Shown here piece after piece: positions 26,601-38,700 of a DNA stretch of 64,000 nucleotides; position 1 is the first letter of the stretch; each line of letters begins with the position of its first letter. Source of the DNA: Manihot esculenta (lineage: Eukaryota > Streptophyta > Magnoliopsida > Malpighiales > Euphorbiaceae); NCBI RefSeq assembly GCF_001659605.2, contig NC_035161.2, positions 31,977,691-32,041,690 of the forward strand, given 5' to 3'. The notes below the pieces were generated by a model, which worked only from the letters and a program-made list of their open reading frames with translations, was not told the origin of the DNA and did not search any database. The position numbers were made by a program, and so were the translations under genes.

Positions 26601-27768
26601 ACAAAGACCAGTCAACCAAGGTGAGATTATGACCCTGTAGAACTCAGGATTGACTGTTCAACAAACTCTGGATTTTGTAGGGTATTGAATAAACCCTCCA
26701 ACAGCTCGTCTAGGAACCCTATTTAAAGAACTTGGTTTCAACAAGTCATGCACGCAACCATTCCTACTCATCCACTATACAATCTTACAATTCTCTGATC
26801 ACAGTAGTGACTTAAGCATCAAATTGGCTGCCATTATGCTTTATTTGATTGCAAGCTATTGAAGTTCTTAGAGTCCACAGGATCACAAAGCCTAGGCCAG
26901 GGTATGGAGAATTGAAAGAAAGGAAAAGGTTCTTTCAACCAATTCTTAACCTTTTCATCTCCCATAGAACTATTAAATTTTACATAAGTCTCTTTTACGG
27001 AGGGAAAAGACATATTGGAACACCCAAATCAGAGAAGGGAATTTAAATTCCAATATTTAATCATTTTGAATATGTTAGACAAACTTGTTTTTTGTGCACC
27101 CCTTAGCGCATTCAATAGTGCAGACTGCAGTGCAGACCACTTGAACACTTTATGATCATCATTTGAATTACCAGAAGCAGTACTTCCACCATAACCAGAA
27201 GGACTGATCAGATTATTATGACACCATACAGGGTTTGTGGTGAAGAATAATTTTATTAATAAAATTCAATATCCACCCCTATCACATATTGCAATATGGG
27301 TAATCAATAAAATAGAAACCTATTAACAGTTGCATTCCCACTTAACCGGCGTCTATTGCAAGTCTGCAACATCAAAGCAATATATACTAGCAATAAATTA
27401 CTAATAATCAATGCTAACAATTAAGCAGAAACTAAGAATTCAACTAGAGAAAAATATAGTAAAAACAAAAGGGAAAATTCTCTCCTTCTATGAAAGGAAA
27501 AAGAGAAGACCTGATAACCAACAACATCATGGACGGCAGTACGGCAGAACTCGCCGGCCTTCTTCCCAGGGCAGGCGGCATCAACGTCGATTCCATAGGC
27601 CTGCAGAGCTTGGAAAGGAACCATCGCCTGCGAGAACAAACAATATATTAAGGGGGGAAAAAGCCATCAGCCATAATAAATCGAGCAATTAAGGAATATT
27701 ACCTCATAATCTTCCATGTAATCACCGCAAATTAGCAGAACACTCTTGTGGGTTCTGGAATTAGCCAT
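23691..27768 (-). CDS. DJ1D: Double-domain DJ-1/PfpI protein (DJ-1 homolog D type)
   Basis: Member of the DJ-1/PfpI (class I glutamine amidotransferase-like) superfamily with two tandem domains, as in Arabidopsis DJ1D, whose relatives act as glyoxalase or protein/nucleotide deglycation enzymes. Five exons, all phase 0: 27768-27703, 27627-27511, 26093-25653, 24439-24077, 23879-23691, giving 391 residues, the usual length. Each domain begins with [12 protein letters not shown] sequence and contains [12 protein letters not shown] (acidic residue, Glu97 in domain 1) and a nucleophile elbow with cysteine: ASVCHGQ (Cys123) and ASICHGQ (Cys316). Domain 2 starts exactly at exon 4, so the exon structure records the internal duplication. 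Intron 2 (26094-27510) is long and holds LTR-derived DNA. The gene is divergent from the PPR gene. The substrate in this plant is not shown. Confidence 0.93.
26398..26838 (+). mobile_element. Retrotransposon LTR fragment inside DJ-1 intron 2
   Basis: A GC-richer block inside the AT-rich intron. It has a TATA-like CCCTATTTAAAG (26718-26729), then a leader with TCACAGTAGTGACTTAAGCATC, and ends in ATTGGCTGCC, a decayed form of the ATTGGCGCC found after the left-edge LTR. This order is LTR promoter, R/U5 and PBS start, on the plus strand, antisense to the DJ-1 gene. The left border is approximate and no target-site duplication was found. Confidence 0.5.
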
Positions 27769-28242
27769 TTGAGAAGCGAATGTGAGTCAAAGGATAGTAA
27801 GAGCTAATGAAAACAAGGAGCTTAATAAAGCCACCGAGCGGATAAGGTTGCAAGAGTGGAAGAGAGCTTATGCTGTGGGAAGCAGATGAAGCAGTGACGA
27901 TTGAGGACTGAGGACCGACTGAGGATGCATCTGGATTCTGGATATTATTTATCAAATTTTCCCCCTTCATTTCGAGGGGGGAAAGTGACAAAAAGAGAAA
28001 AAGAAAAGTGCTTATCATGAACATTACAAACCTCGGAAAAACGCCACCGTTTTGACTCGTAAGTAAGTTGTAAAGGGTGCAATTTTAACACCGCCTTTCG
28101 GCGGAGTTTTTAAGATTTTAGGTGCAGTTATTTTTAGGAAAATTACAAAAAAGTGTGGTGCTTTTACCGATTATATAATATTACGTCATTATCATCGGTA
28201 GAACCATGCAAAATAAATTTCAAACTTTAAAATTATTGACTC
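27769..28242. promoter_or_regulatory. DJ-1 leader and 5' flank
   Basis: About 27769-27960 is the probable leader of the DJ-1 gene (minus strand, pyrimidine-rich, CT-rich before the ATG). A GC-rich hairpin CCGCCTTTCGGCGG (28091-28104) lies in the spacer. No other gene is visible. Confidence 0.4.
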
Positions 28243-28250
28243 CAAATTAA

Positions 28251-29243
28251 GGAAAAATTACATTTTTAATTTGTAACGTATAGCGTAATTAACAGATTTA
28301 TCCCTCTATTTTTAAAACGCAACACTTTCATCTCTGAGATTTAATTCCATCAAAATTAGAGGTCTCTACATAAAAAATACCGTTAGTGACAGAAATAATG
28401 ACCGAACTACTCTTTTTAGAATTCAATACTTTAATCCCTAAAATTTAATTCTTACAAATTTACAGGTCTCTCTCTTAGAGAATTGAAGGAAAAAATACGT
28501 TTTCGTCCTTAAGATATTATATAATTAATATATTTATCCATCTATTTTTTGAATTCAACACTTTAATCCCTGAAATTTAATTTCGTCAAAATTGAAGGAA
28601 AAAAATTTCAAACTCAATTTCTATAAATAAATAAAAATTTTAATAAATTTAAAATTTAAATTCAGTAAAGATAATAAAAATTAAAATATATAAAATTTAA
28701 ATTATTAAAAATAAAAAGTTAAAACTCAATATAAATTGTTTTTATAACGTCATTCGCTGTCGATCAGTACTCGCCGTTTGAAAAATTTATTAAAATATTT
28801 TTAATATTTTAAAAAGTCTATTAGTTAGTCTTTTCATTAATTTTAGTCGTTAAGTATTATAAAAAAAATCTAAAATACCCTTGATATGGAGGGATTAATT
28901 AATAATATTTAGTGATAAAATTAATAGAGGAACTAATTAGTAGACTTTTTAAAATGTTAAGAATATTTTAATATATTTTTTAAAATTGGAGGACTAAATA
29001 GCGAATTTTTCATACTATAGGGATTAAATAATAATTTTTTATTTTATTATTGATAAGGGTATTTTTAGAATTATATTTATTCTCTTTCCTTTGACCAAAT
29101 AAAAATTATTGACGTAACATAAGTTTTTTACGGAGGCATCTTAAATTTTGACGGAATTAAATCTCAAGGATGAAAGTATTAAATTCTAAAAATTAGAGAG
29201 ATAAATCTATTAATTACACAAAGATTAAAAAGTAATTTTCTCT
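28251..29243. mobile_element. Foldback/long-TIR DNA transposon, non-autonomous, with 8-bp target duplication
   Basis: The ends are inverted repeats of about 140 bp: the left arm (GGAAAAATTACATTTTTAAT...AGATTTATC...GAGATTTAATTCC) reads as the reverse complement of the right arm (AGAGAAAATTACTTTTTAAT...AGATTTATC...GAGATTTAATTCC), differing by substitutions and one gap of about 12 bases. CAAATTAA flanks both sides (28243-28250 and 29244-29251). Parts of the left arm recur at 28410-28600. No transposase is encoded. Long TIRs fit MULE-like or foldback elements; an 8-bp duplication would also fit hAT. A second palindromic element is nested inside (28770-29020). Confidence 0.65.
28770..29020. repeat. 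Nested palindromic element inside the foldback transposon
   Basis: An inner inverted repeat: TTTTAAAAAGTCTATTAGTTAGTC-type sequence near 28805-28830 is mirrored by GAACTAATTAGTAGACTTTTTAAAA near 28934-28960. The pairing continues outward with ATATTTTTAATATTT against AAGAATATTTTAATAT, and inward with TTAATTTTAGTCGTTAAGTATTA against TAATATTTAGTGATAAAATTAA. Confidence 0.5.
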
Positions 29244-29251
29244 CAAATTAA

Positions 29252-29787
29252 TTGTGGAGTGTGAATTTGACCATACCCTCAATCCCCTGATCTAAAAAAA
29301 CAACGATTATTTCCCTTGATGTTGTTGCAGGTGCTGAAACTCCAACAAATGGAGTGGAGAAAAAAATGCTATGATTTCTTTCTCGTACGCTGACGCCCAG
29401 TGGCTTCCTGATTATGATTAGCATATTATGCTTTCAATTAAAAAAAAAAAAGAAAAAATGAATTTTGTGCTTTGTTAGGTTATTTTGTTGTTTTAATACT
29501 TTTAATCCAATTCAAAATTACAGGAAACAAGTGTAAATTTATTAGTAGTGTCAAGAAAATTATGAATAATTAGTGGTTGGATTTTTTAAATTACTTGATA
29601 AAGCAAAATTACCAAAAATCAGATTAAGTGTTCATTAAAAAAAAGGGAAAATCATTCTAGTCACCGGCTCACTGCTAACGTTCATCCTTGGCAGAACCCT
29701 ATATCCCGGGCGACTCGTTCATAGGAGTAACGGCTACTGAATAACAGAATCAACTAAAATTCAAATTCAGAGCCCCACCCACATGAA
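29252..29787. other. 5' flank of the PPR gene
   Basis: AT-rich spacer, becoming mixed in composition from about 29650. The leader of the PPR gene probably lies in 29650-29787. No separate gene. Confidence 0.45.
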
Positions 29788-31872
29788 ATGGCGGCACCCA
29801 AGCTCAGGCTTCGCCAAGCCATAGACTCATTATACATTTGCGGCCCTGCAACTCATGAAGCTTACACTCGCCTGGCTCTCGAATGCTTTAGAGCTAACGA
29901 CGTCGATCAAGCCAAGAGATTGCAATCCCATATGGACATTTACTTGTACCAACCCAGTGATAGTTTCCTTCAAAATCGCCTTCTCCATTTGTATGCAAAA
30001 TGGGGTTATATCTCCAATGCTCGAGACCTGTTCGATAAAATGCTCCACAGAGATGTTTTCTCCTGGAATGCGATGCTTTCTCTGTATGCCAAATCTGGGT
30101 TAATTGAGGATTTGCGGGCTGTCTTTGATAACATGCCTTCTCGTGATTCTGTATCGTATAATACAGTTATTTCAGGTTTTGCAAAAAATGGATGTGCAAG
30201 CAAGGCAGTGGAGGCATTTGTCAGAATGCAAAATGAAGGGTTTAAGCCTACAGAGTACACCCATGTGAGTGTTTTAAATGCCTGTGCGCAGTTGTTGGAT
30301 TTGAGGAAAGGGAAGCAGATTCATGGGAGAATCGTTACTCGTAATTTGGGCGGAAATGTGTTTATTTGGAATGCTTTAACTGATATGTATGCCAAGTGCG
30401 GCGAGATTGATAAAGCTAGGTGGTTATTTGATAGGTTGACACACAAGAATGTGGTGTCATGGAATTTGATGATTTCTGCATATTTGAAAAATGGGCAGTC
30501 TAAAAAAAGCGTAGACTTGTTTCATGAGATGCGAGCATTAGGTTTGAAGCCTGACCAGGTTACAGTTTCAAATATTATAGGTGCTTATTTTGAAAGTGGA
30601 TTTATTGACAAAGCAGGTATGATATTTAGTGAGATCAAAGAAAGAGATAAGGTTTGTTGGACAACAATGATAGTGGGTTATGCACAGAATGGAAAAGAAG
30701 AAGATGCTTTGATGTTGTTTAATGAGATGTTGTTATCGAATGTCTGGCCTGATGGTTACACTATCTCAAGTGTTGTTAGTTCCTGTGCCAAATTAGCTTA
30801 TTTGTTTCATGGTCAGGCTGTCCATGGGAAAGCATTAGTTATGGGAGTCGATGAAGGTTTGCTTGTGGGTAGTGCTCTTGTTGATATGTACTGCAAATGC
30901 GGAGTTACTGCTGATGCTTGGATTGTTTTTAATACAATGCCTACTCGAAATGTGGTTTCTTGGAATGCCATGATCCGGGGTTATGCTCAAAATGGACAGG
31001 ATTCAGAGGCCTTAGCCCTTTATGAAAACATGTTGCAGGAGGATACGAGACCAGATAATGTTACGTATGTGGGAATTCTCTCTGCCTGTATTCATGCTGG
31101 TTTAGTTGAAGAAGGGAAGAGATATTTTGATTCAATGAACAAATTGCATGGACTATTACCTACTTTAGATCATTTTGCATGCATGATCAATCTCCTTGGA
31201 CGTTCAGGATGTATGAACGAAGCCATGGACCTGATTAATACTATGCCACATGAGCCAAATTCCCTAATTTGGTCCACTGTTTTATCTGTTAGTGCAATGA
31301 AAGGCGACATAAAGCACGCAGAGAAGGCAGCTAGGCACCTATTTGAATTGGACCCGCTGAATGCTGGACCTTACATCATGCTGTCCAATATGTATGCCAG
31401 TTGTGGAAGGTGGAAAGATGTTGCATCTATGAGATCTCTAATGAAAACTAAGAATGTTAAAAAATTTGCTGCCTACAGTTGGATCGAGATTGATAATGAA
31501 GTGCACAAATTTGTAGCAGATGATCGAACTCATCCAGATACAAAAATCATCTATGAAGCACTCCAGGGATTGATAAGGAAACTGCAGAAAGCTGGCTTTA
31601 GTCCCAATACAAACTTGGTTTTGCATGATGTTGGGGAGGAGGAGAAACTTGAATCCATTTGTTATCATAGTGAAAAAATTGCTCTTGCATTTGGATTGAT
31701 AAAAAAGCATCATGGACCCATAAGGATTATAAAGAATATTCGGGTTTGTGGAGACTGCCATGTTTTTATGAAGTTTGTATCAAAAATTACAGGAAGGCAA
31801 ATCATCCTAAGGGATTCAAACCGATTCCATCATTTTGGAGCAGGGAAATGCTCCTGCAACGATTACTGGTGA
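29788..31872 (+). CDS. DYW-class pentatricopeptide repeat (PPR) protein, organellar RNA editing factor
   Basis: Intronless ORF of 694 residues, normal for the PLS-DYW subfamily, whose members bind organelle transcripts and carry a C-to-U deaminase-like DYW domain. Repeats fill roughly residues 25-530, seen as recurring lines such as SWNAMLSLYAKSG, SYNTVISGFAKNG, VFIWNALTDMYAKCG, SWNLMISAYLKNG, CWTTMIVGYAQNG and SWNAMIRGYAQNG. E/E+ motifs follow (about 490-600). The DYW domain has the active-site HSE (627-629) in [12 protein letters not shown], the CGDCH zinc ligands (654-658) and the terminal CSCNDYW. The N-terminus is basic and acid-poor (MAAPKLRLRQ), consistent with an organelle transit peptide; chloroplast or mitochondrion cannot be decided. 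The segmental duplication starts inside this gene at 31670, right in the HSE motif. Arabidopsis ortholog not identified. Confidence 0.95.
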   Translation: MAAPKLRLRQAIDSLYICGPATHEAYTRLALECFRANDVDQAKRLQSHMDIYLYQPSDSFLQNRLLHLYAKWGYISNARDLFDKMLHRDVFSWNAMLSLYAKSGLIEDLRAVFDNMPSRDSVSYNTVISGFAKNGCASKAVEAFVRMQNEGFKPTEYTHVSVLNACAQLLDLRKGKQIHGRIVTRNLGGNVFIWNALTDMYAKCGEIDKARWLFDRLTHKNVVSWNLMISAYLKNGQSKKSVDLFHEMRALGLKPDQVTVSNIIGAYFESGFIDKAGMIFSEIKERDKVCWTTMIVGYAQNGKEEDALMLFNEMLLSNVWPDGYTISSVVSSCAKLAYLFHGQAVHGKALVMGVDEGLLVGSALVDMYCKCGVTADAWIVFNTMPTRNVVSWNAMIRGYAQNGQDSEALALYENMLQEDTRPDNVTYVGILSACIHAGLVEEGKRYFDSMNKLHGLLPTLDHFACMINLLGRSGCMNEAMDLINTMPHEPNSLIWSTVLSVSAMKGDIKHAEKAARHLFELDPLNAGPYIMLSNMYASCGRWKDVASMRSLMKTKNVKKFAAYSWIEIDNEVHKFVADDRTHPDTKIIYEALQGLIRKLQKAGFSPNTNLVLHDVGEEEKLESICYHSEKIALAFGLIKKHHGPIRIIKNIRVCGDCHVFMKFVSKITGRQIILRDSNRFHHFGAGKCSCNDYW

Positions 31873-32431
31873 CATATAATCCAATAACATAGCTGACATG
31901 ATAAACTTTTAGGATATTTCTTGTTAAACTTCAAAGTAGAGATTTTTTGCAATCAAGGGATAATAAGATAGCATAAGAGCTCCGATGGTCATAATTTTTC
32001 ATAAAGAGACTGGAACACGCATTGTATCTAAGGTCTTGGGAGTTGGGAGTCCTCTGCACATTGAAGGCAGGATTTGATTTCTAGGAAGACTTGTGCCTAT
32101 ATTGGTCAAGTACATTATCATCTTCCTATAAAAATAGGGTAATTATGTAAAGAGACTAGCCATTGTTATAGTAAATGCATTGTGATATCTATACCTTCCA
32201 AGTCATTCGTATCTTTGAAACTTGCCTTCGAGCATTTTCAGCTTCTCGAAGTGATCCTTCTTCGTTTAGTTTACATTTTGGATAAGTCGTTAGCCCCTAT
32301 TAATGGGATAATTTTGTTTGATGAGGAAATGAAATTAGTGTTGTTATTGCTGAAACTATTTGACTTGTCTAGCACCAATAGTTAGCCTCATGTTGTGTTC
32401 TTTCATTTACAATAGTGCCATTATTTGCGAA
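31873..32431 (+). other. PPR gene 3' flank, duplicated almost unchanged
   Basis: Nearly identical to 44422-44974, with only two or three substitutions seen. Probably contains the PPR 3' UTR. A reading frame without ATG (32182-32385) is identical in both copies, but I have no evidence that it is translated. Confidence 0.5.
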
Positions 32432-33730
32432 TCTCTCTCTCTCTCTATATATATATATAATTGATTTAAAATAGGTTATGAAAAGATTGTGGATGGCATG
32501 TTTAAATTTATAGACTTATATCAAGTGAGACATTTAAATTTGTGTATTTATGTTTAGTGATACACTTAATATATTTTATTTTTATTTTTAAGTTATATTT
32601 TTATATTTAATAATGTTTTATTATTACAATTTATATATGGCTTTTAAATTTTTTAACACTTTTTAATTCTTTATAATATTTTTAATATAATATATTAATT
32701 TATAATTAAAAAAAAATTAAAACTAAAAATTAACTATTTGTTCAAATACATATGTATCTTACTAACTACTATAAAATGTGAGAAGAAATAATATATTTAA
32801 TTTTGTAATAAGTATTTTTAATTATATATATATAATTAGACTCTAAAATAAATGAATAAGAAATTGATAAGTGTCACTATTAACTTATATATGAGAGATG
32901 GACAAGTTACACAACTAATTCTACATATTCATGACGTGGAGAATATATTTATAATTGTTATATATTTTTATTTTTATATAAAATAAAAATTAATATATAT
33001 ATATAATAAATATAATTTATTATATTTTTAATTATGATTTTTTGATTTCCTATTACTTGCCACAAAACTTTCATTATCTATTTTATATAAAAACCAATCA
33101 GCATAATATTTATTTCATATATTTCTCTTATTTTCAAATAATTTATATTTTAAAATTTTTATTTTTTATTATTTTTTTAATATCTAAGCATAAAATGCAT
33201 GGTCTCCGACGACAGCGAACTCAATTTGGTTAACTAAATTAAAGTTAAACGATCAATCATTTAAATATTTTTAAAAATATCATCCTTTTCTTTCTCAACA
33301 ATGAAATATATTTTTATTATAATTGTAATAAAATCATTAATATTATTATAAAATAGTAATCGTATAACATAATTGATATACTATATTTTATCACTCAAGA
33401 AATTGGTATGAGTATTGAATGTTTTTCTTCCACAATCACTACTATTACCATCGTCAACCAACTTAATAAATTTTATTTTCTTAAGAATATAGTTTCTAAA
33501 ATAGAATTTATTATTGAATATTAATAATATATGATAGTCAATATTAATATTTTTAATTTTATTTTTATTGCAATTGAGTTTAATAGTATATGGATTTATA
33601 TTTTATTACTAGTTTGAATTTAAATTTTTTTTTAAAAAAAATATTTTGTTTTGAAATATTATTTTATAAATAATATCATACAATAATAATATAAAAATTT
33701 ATAATATATGCACAACGAGCAAACGACTAG
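32432..33730. mobile_element. Non-autonomous Helitron-like element, copy 1
   Basis: Starts TCTCTCTCTC after an A and ends CTAG before a T (33727-33731), the A|TC...CTRR|T rule of Helitrons. Before the end lies GCACAACGAGC, which reads as a decayed GCGCAACGCGC hairpin. The interior is AT-rich with no coding capacity. The same 3' end is present in copy 2 at 47182, so the insertion predates the duplication. Confidence 0.4.
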
Positions 33731-35781
33731 TTAATATGAACTGTGAAGTACCATAGCACTTCTTACTAAATGAGTTGTATTTTCAATTTTACACTTGTCA
33801 CAGTTAATTGAACTTCATCTTCAGTGATAACCTATAATCCGTTGGCAGCCTAAGGTCTCTTTGGACTACAGCCATCTGGATCAACTTGGTCATCGTCTAA
33901 ATAGAATCATTCATCTTTGAATAATTCTCTAAATATTGTTGATGCTGCTTTATATGGAAGTGGTGAATACTGGATGATGCTAAGCTCTTGATTGCAGTGA
34001 GGGATTTAAGGTTTGTGGTTTAGGTATTATGTAATTTGTTATTATGTGCCCCAAGTAATCTCATGGTCTCCACCACACCTCTTTGTTCGTGGACCTTTTT
34101 CATGGATTGGATTTTTCTTCAAAGAGAATGATTTAGTAGCTGATGAGAAGGAGCAAATGGTTAAATGATTTAGTAGCTGATGAGAGAGAGCAAACGACAA
34201 TAGCCCATGCAAGAACCTCATAGCTGAAGTCTGGAAGCCCAACGAAGGTAATAATCTCATCAGTAGTAGTTTGCTCTATATACGGTAGCAGCATATTTCA
34301 TGATAATGGCTCTTTTTCATCTTAATTGAAATTTTCATTTATCGAGTTCAAGTTCATAGTGCATGTTTGATGTTTGAAATTATGATAATGAGAATCTCAA
34401 GGCAAAAAGTAAGTGCAATTGCTAACTTCATAATTATTCTTACTATTACTCTTGAACTATGTCACTGTATGATAATCTAATAACCGTATGAGAACATAAA
34501 TTCATTTTTCACTTTCACCTTCTAAGCTTTGTAAATGATTTTCCTATATTATTTTGGAGGTCATATGCATCAATTCAGACTTGAGAGCAGCTTCCTCTTT
34601 CTGTATAGATATTCATAGGATGGGCACGCCACAAGTCTGCTGCCTGCATTTGGCATCATAAGCAAGTGAGCATTTATTTATGGCCTCACAGTGACTGAAG
34701 GAAGAGGATAGGAGAGGAGAGGAGAGGAGGAGGGAGGCGGCTTCATTAACTTTATTTACATATATAATATAATTAATAACTTTAATTTATTTTATTAGGC
34801 GTTCTAAGCTCCCAATTTTTTAACAATTTAATAGACATAATAAAGTTTTTTTTTTTCTTCAAATTGTTATTAATATCTCTAATTATTCATTAAAAAATTT
34901 TAAATAAATATAAGAAATTTTATTTTTCGTTAATTGACTTTTTAAATTTCCTATTAATCTCTCTAATCTTTTATAATTTTATATTATGATTCAAATTAAA
35001 GTATTTAAATTATTTCATTGCTATGAAATGTGCAAAGTTTAATTAAAAATTAATCATTCAAAGTTTTTGTTTACGAGTTATCATTTGAAAAGTAAATATA
35101 ACTTACCTATACCTATTACACGATCTAAAATTAAATAGATTTTTTTTTTTAATTTTTGCTCTCTCCCTCATTTTACAGGTAAATATTTTTTTTTTCCATT
35201 TTTTCTCTTATTTTTTTATTTAATTATGATTAAAAACTATTTGTGTTAATTTCGGTGCAATGAATTTAGGTTTTTTTCATAATTAGAACTAAAAATTATG
35301 TGTAATTTAAATACTTGTGTGTTACTTTGGATTGTAAAATAATAATAATAATAATTTTTTGTTATTATCTGACTATTTTTTAAGTATGGGTTATAATTGA
35401 TTTTATTTTTTCTTTAATAATTCCCTCCCTCAACTAAAAAAAAGGCATAATCACATTTCTGAATTCGTTTCCTCAAAACTCCAATCTAAGATTACATTTC
35501 TATTCATCATCCTTCAAAAAGATTGAAAATTGCTGAAATTTTTCATTAGGAAGGCAAAGAAAAAGATGGGAAGAAAACGAAAAAACTCACCTCATCTTGG
35601 ATCCTTATCATCTGGAATTTTTTTTCTTCATTTTGTACTTGAATTGGTTTCTGATCAATAATGTTAATGCAAAATAATCAGTCAAAAAAATGAAGAACTT
35701 AGCTAATTTTTCCACAAACTATTACTATTTTTCTCAGGGTCAAACAATCAAACAGTTACCATGAATGTTAGAAATCCAACT
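33731..35781. other. Spacer between PPR 3' flank and helicase copy 1
   Basis: 33731-34740 is mixed in composition and includes a 37-bp tandem duplication around ATGATTTAGTAGCTGATGAGA (34128-34190) and a purine-rich GGAGAGGAGAGG tract (34698-34735). No gene recognised. 34741-35480 is AT-rich. About 35540-35781 may be the helicase 3' UTR. All of it recurs in copy 2 (47183-49233). Confidence 0.5.
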
Positions 35782-38700
35782 TTATACATACTTGTGAGCT
35801 GTGCCGGAAGAACTTGATCCATCTCTTATAGTGAGTGATGCAAATGATTTTGGCAGCTGCAAAAGATCAGCTCCAGAGCTACTTCCTTCAGCACCAGATG
35901 GGTTCACTGGCCATCTCATTGGTACAACCAAGTTCCTGCTTTTTTTTCACATAATATATAGAATCTTTAGTATTCATACACTAAGGTCTAATAGTTTGCA
36001 GATGCATTAAACTAGGTACTTTTTTTATTTGAGATATACAAGAAATGAATGTAATTGAATCAACTGGTTACCTCTCCAGGCATTGATATTTGCAGAGATT
36101 CATCTTTTCCTTGGTATAAGTTTTGAACAAGTTGTCGAGACTCTGTGATAGCTTTGGAATATCAGATGAAGGCAAAACATCCCAAAACTTCAGCACTTGA
36201 TGTTGAAATGAATTCTCTTGGCAAATGTCTATATTCCAAGCAACTGTTAGCTGCTCCTTAACCCCGTATAGCTCTAACAGTTGAGAAGTCTCATCACGCA
36301 TACTTATTTTATTCTTCTTGCCAGGTGGACGCCAACCATTTGAAAGCTTTGCTACGAGAGAAATCACCTGCTTACGGATATCAACATCCTCAATTCTTGC
36401 CATAGATCTCCGAAAATCATCGCTGACGAAAACCTATATTCAAATGAAGGTAAACACAATGAATGCTTAATATCTGTAAAACATTTGTTTTATGTATCAG
36501 AACATCTCAAATTTTCAGGTTAGTTCCAGGGCTATGTGAAGTTCAGCTATCTTGCTGTACTAGGGCTGTTTTGCAAAAGTTTCAACACAACCACCAACTA
36601 ATTAAAATCCAAGTTGAGAACTGAGCACCTTTCTAGGCTCTCTTATTCATGCTATTAGACTAGAAAATGTCAAGCTTAGGAAGGAAAAATCATATAAAAC
36701 TAACAAAGGAAAAAAAGGGATTTGCACCTTCCATCTTGCCATTCTGAATAAAAGAGAATCCATTTGCAGTAAAGTATCAAGTTGATTAAGCTCTAGCAGT
36801 GCAGTGATAATAGATTGAGCCAATCTCTTGTCCTCATCAGCATTATGGAAACATCCCCTTTTCTTGGCATCACTGACCAGTTTCCTCCAAATGGTGCCAC
36901 TCTTACTTAAAGTTGTTTCATTTCCCAATATCCAAAGGCAATATCTGCACAGCCAAACCAGAACTTTATAATTTCAACATCAAAAACAGGGAAAAGAGGA
37001 GGAAAGGAAAATTGTTGAACTGCTGATATTCTGAATCAGTACCTTGCACGTGTTAATGCCACATTTGCTCTTTGACAGTTTGAAAGAAAACCCACTGATC
37101 CTTTATTGTTACTTCTAACAGTAGAGAAAATTATCACATCCTCCTCACCACCTTGAAAACCATCAACAGAGCGAACATTTACGGAGAATTCCCCCTCAGT
37201 ATTTGAACTGTATTTTAGAGTCTTATCTTGTATTGCATGAACCTGAGCCTTATATGGAGATACGACACCTATGCTTATTTTCTTCTTTCTGCCAATGAAT
37301 TCTGTAGTGCAGAAACAAAAATGTCAGAGATTTTCCAAATGAATACTTATATAAAATGCCTTAAAGTCCTTGCCTGGTTGGAATGATACCTTCAAACAGA
37401 TTTGCAACTATGTCAGCAACCACAGCAACTTCAACCATATTTTTCAAACTCTGTTGCTCATCAAATTCCTCTTTCCCATGGGTTATATTTATAAAAGAAT
37501 AGGAACCATACATATTTCCCTTCAGGAAACATCTCTTATGGTTTATTTCTTTGACTTTTGGAGCATCCAAAATCTGCTTGCCATAGAACTCTCTATTTGG
37601 GAATAAGCTTATGGATGGATGCATTCTATATTGAATATTGAGGAGGTGCTGCTTGTATCCCAACTTCACAAGCCTCTCAAACAAACTTCTTCCAAAACCA
37701 GCCTCCTCAGAAATCTAACAATAGTACATTTAAATTATTACAACGAGAGAATGTAAAAGCATTTCAACTATATGAAAAGATAAGAGGATTATGTCCATCG
37801 CTCACAACCTTGCTATTGACCATTGCAGGTAATTGCTTTTGGTCTCCTACAAGAATAGCATGCTGAAGCCCAAAGAGTTGTAAGGGAATGGCTGATTCAC
37901 ATTCTTTAAGCTGTGCAGCTTCATCAATAACCAGGAAATGCAGAGGTTTCCTTCCCTTTCCATGCAATTTAACGGAACTTGATGTGGTACAGAAAAGAAG
38001 GGATGCATTCTGCAAGCAAAATTCTCTTATCGCATAAGTATTATTAGCAAAATTTGGAACTGGGAACGTTTGAGAAAGTAACTTTATTGTCACGAGACAT
38101 TCTTTTATTTTGTTTCTCAGCTTCGTATAGTTGCCAATTCTGCTTTCTACATCCTCATATTCCTTGAGGACCTGCTTTAACCCCTGATTGTCAGTGTTGA
38201 CACTAAGCAATGAAGCTTCAAGCGATCTTAGCAAACCAAGAGCTCTGATCATGTTCTTCACCAACTCCAATGGAATGAAAGAAGTTGGTAAGTGTGTGTA
38301 CAAATTTACAATGCAGAATTTCAACCGTTCTCCAATGGATTTGAAACTTTTCTGTACAAATTCCTCCTTTGTCAAAGGATTGCATTTTTTAACCTCATCC
38401 TCTTCAATTTTCTTGTTCTCGGTTTTAGAGCAGCCATTTCCAAGCTCTTCTTCCTTATCTTCCAATTTCTGCTGATGTTTCTGGATATGCAAACTTGCCA
38501 TTTGTTTTCCCTTACTTTTGTTTTCATTTACAGATACTTTCTTCCCGTATCTTTTGTTCTTTCCTTTGCAGTTTTGATCATAATTCTCATCTTTCCTTTC
38601 CTGGTTAATTATCTTCTCCTTTTCACCATTCTTATCCTCTTTTTCCTTCTCAGCTGTGTACTTCTGCAAGTAAATGAAGTACTGTTCTTCAGGGTTTTCA

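Noticed and set aside
32182..32385. 67-codon frame identical in both duplication copies
   Set aside because: It begins with GTG and not ATG, and the surrounding non-coding DNA is equally identical, so identity is no sign of coding.
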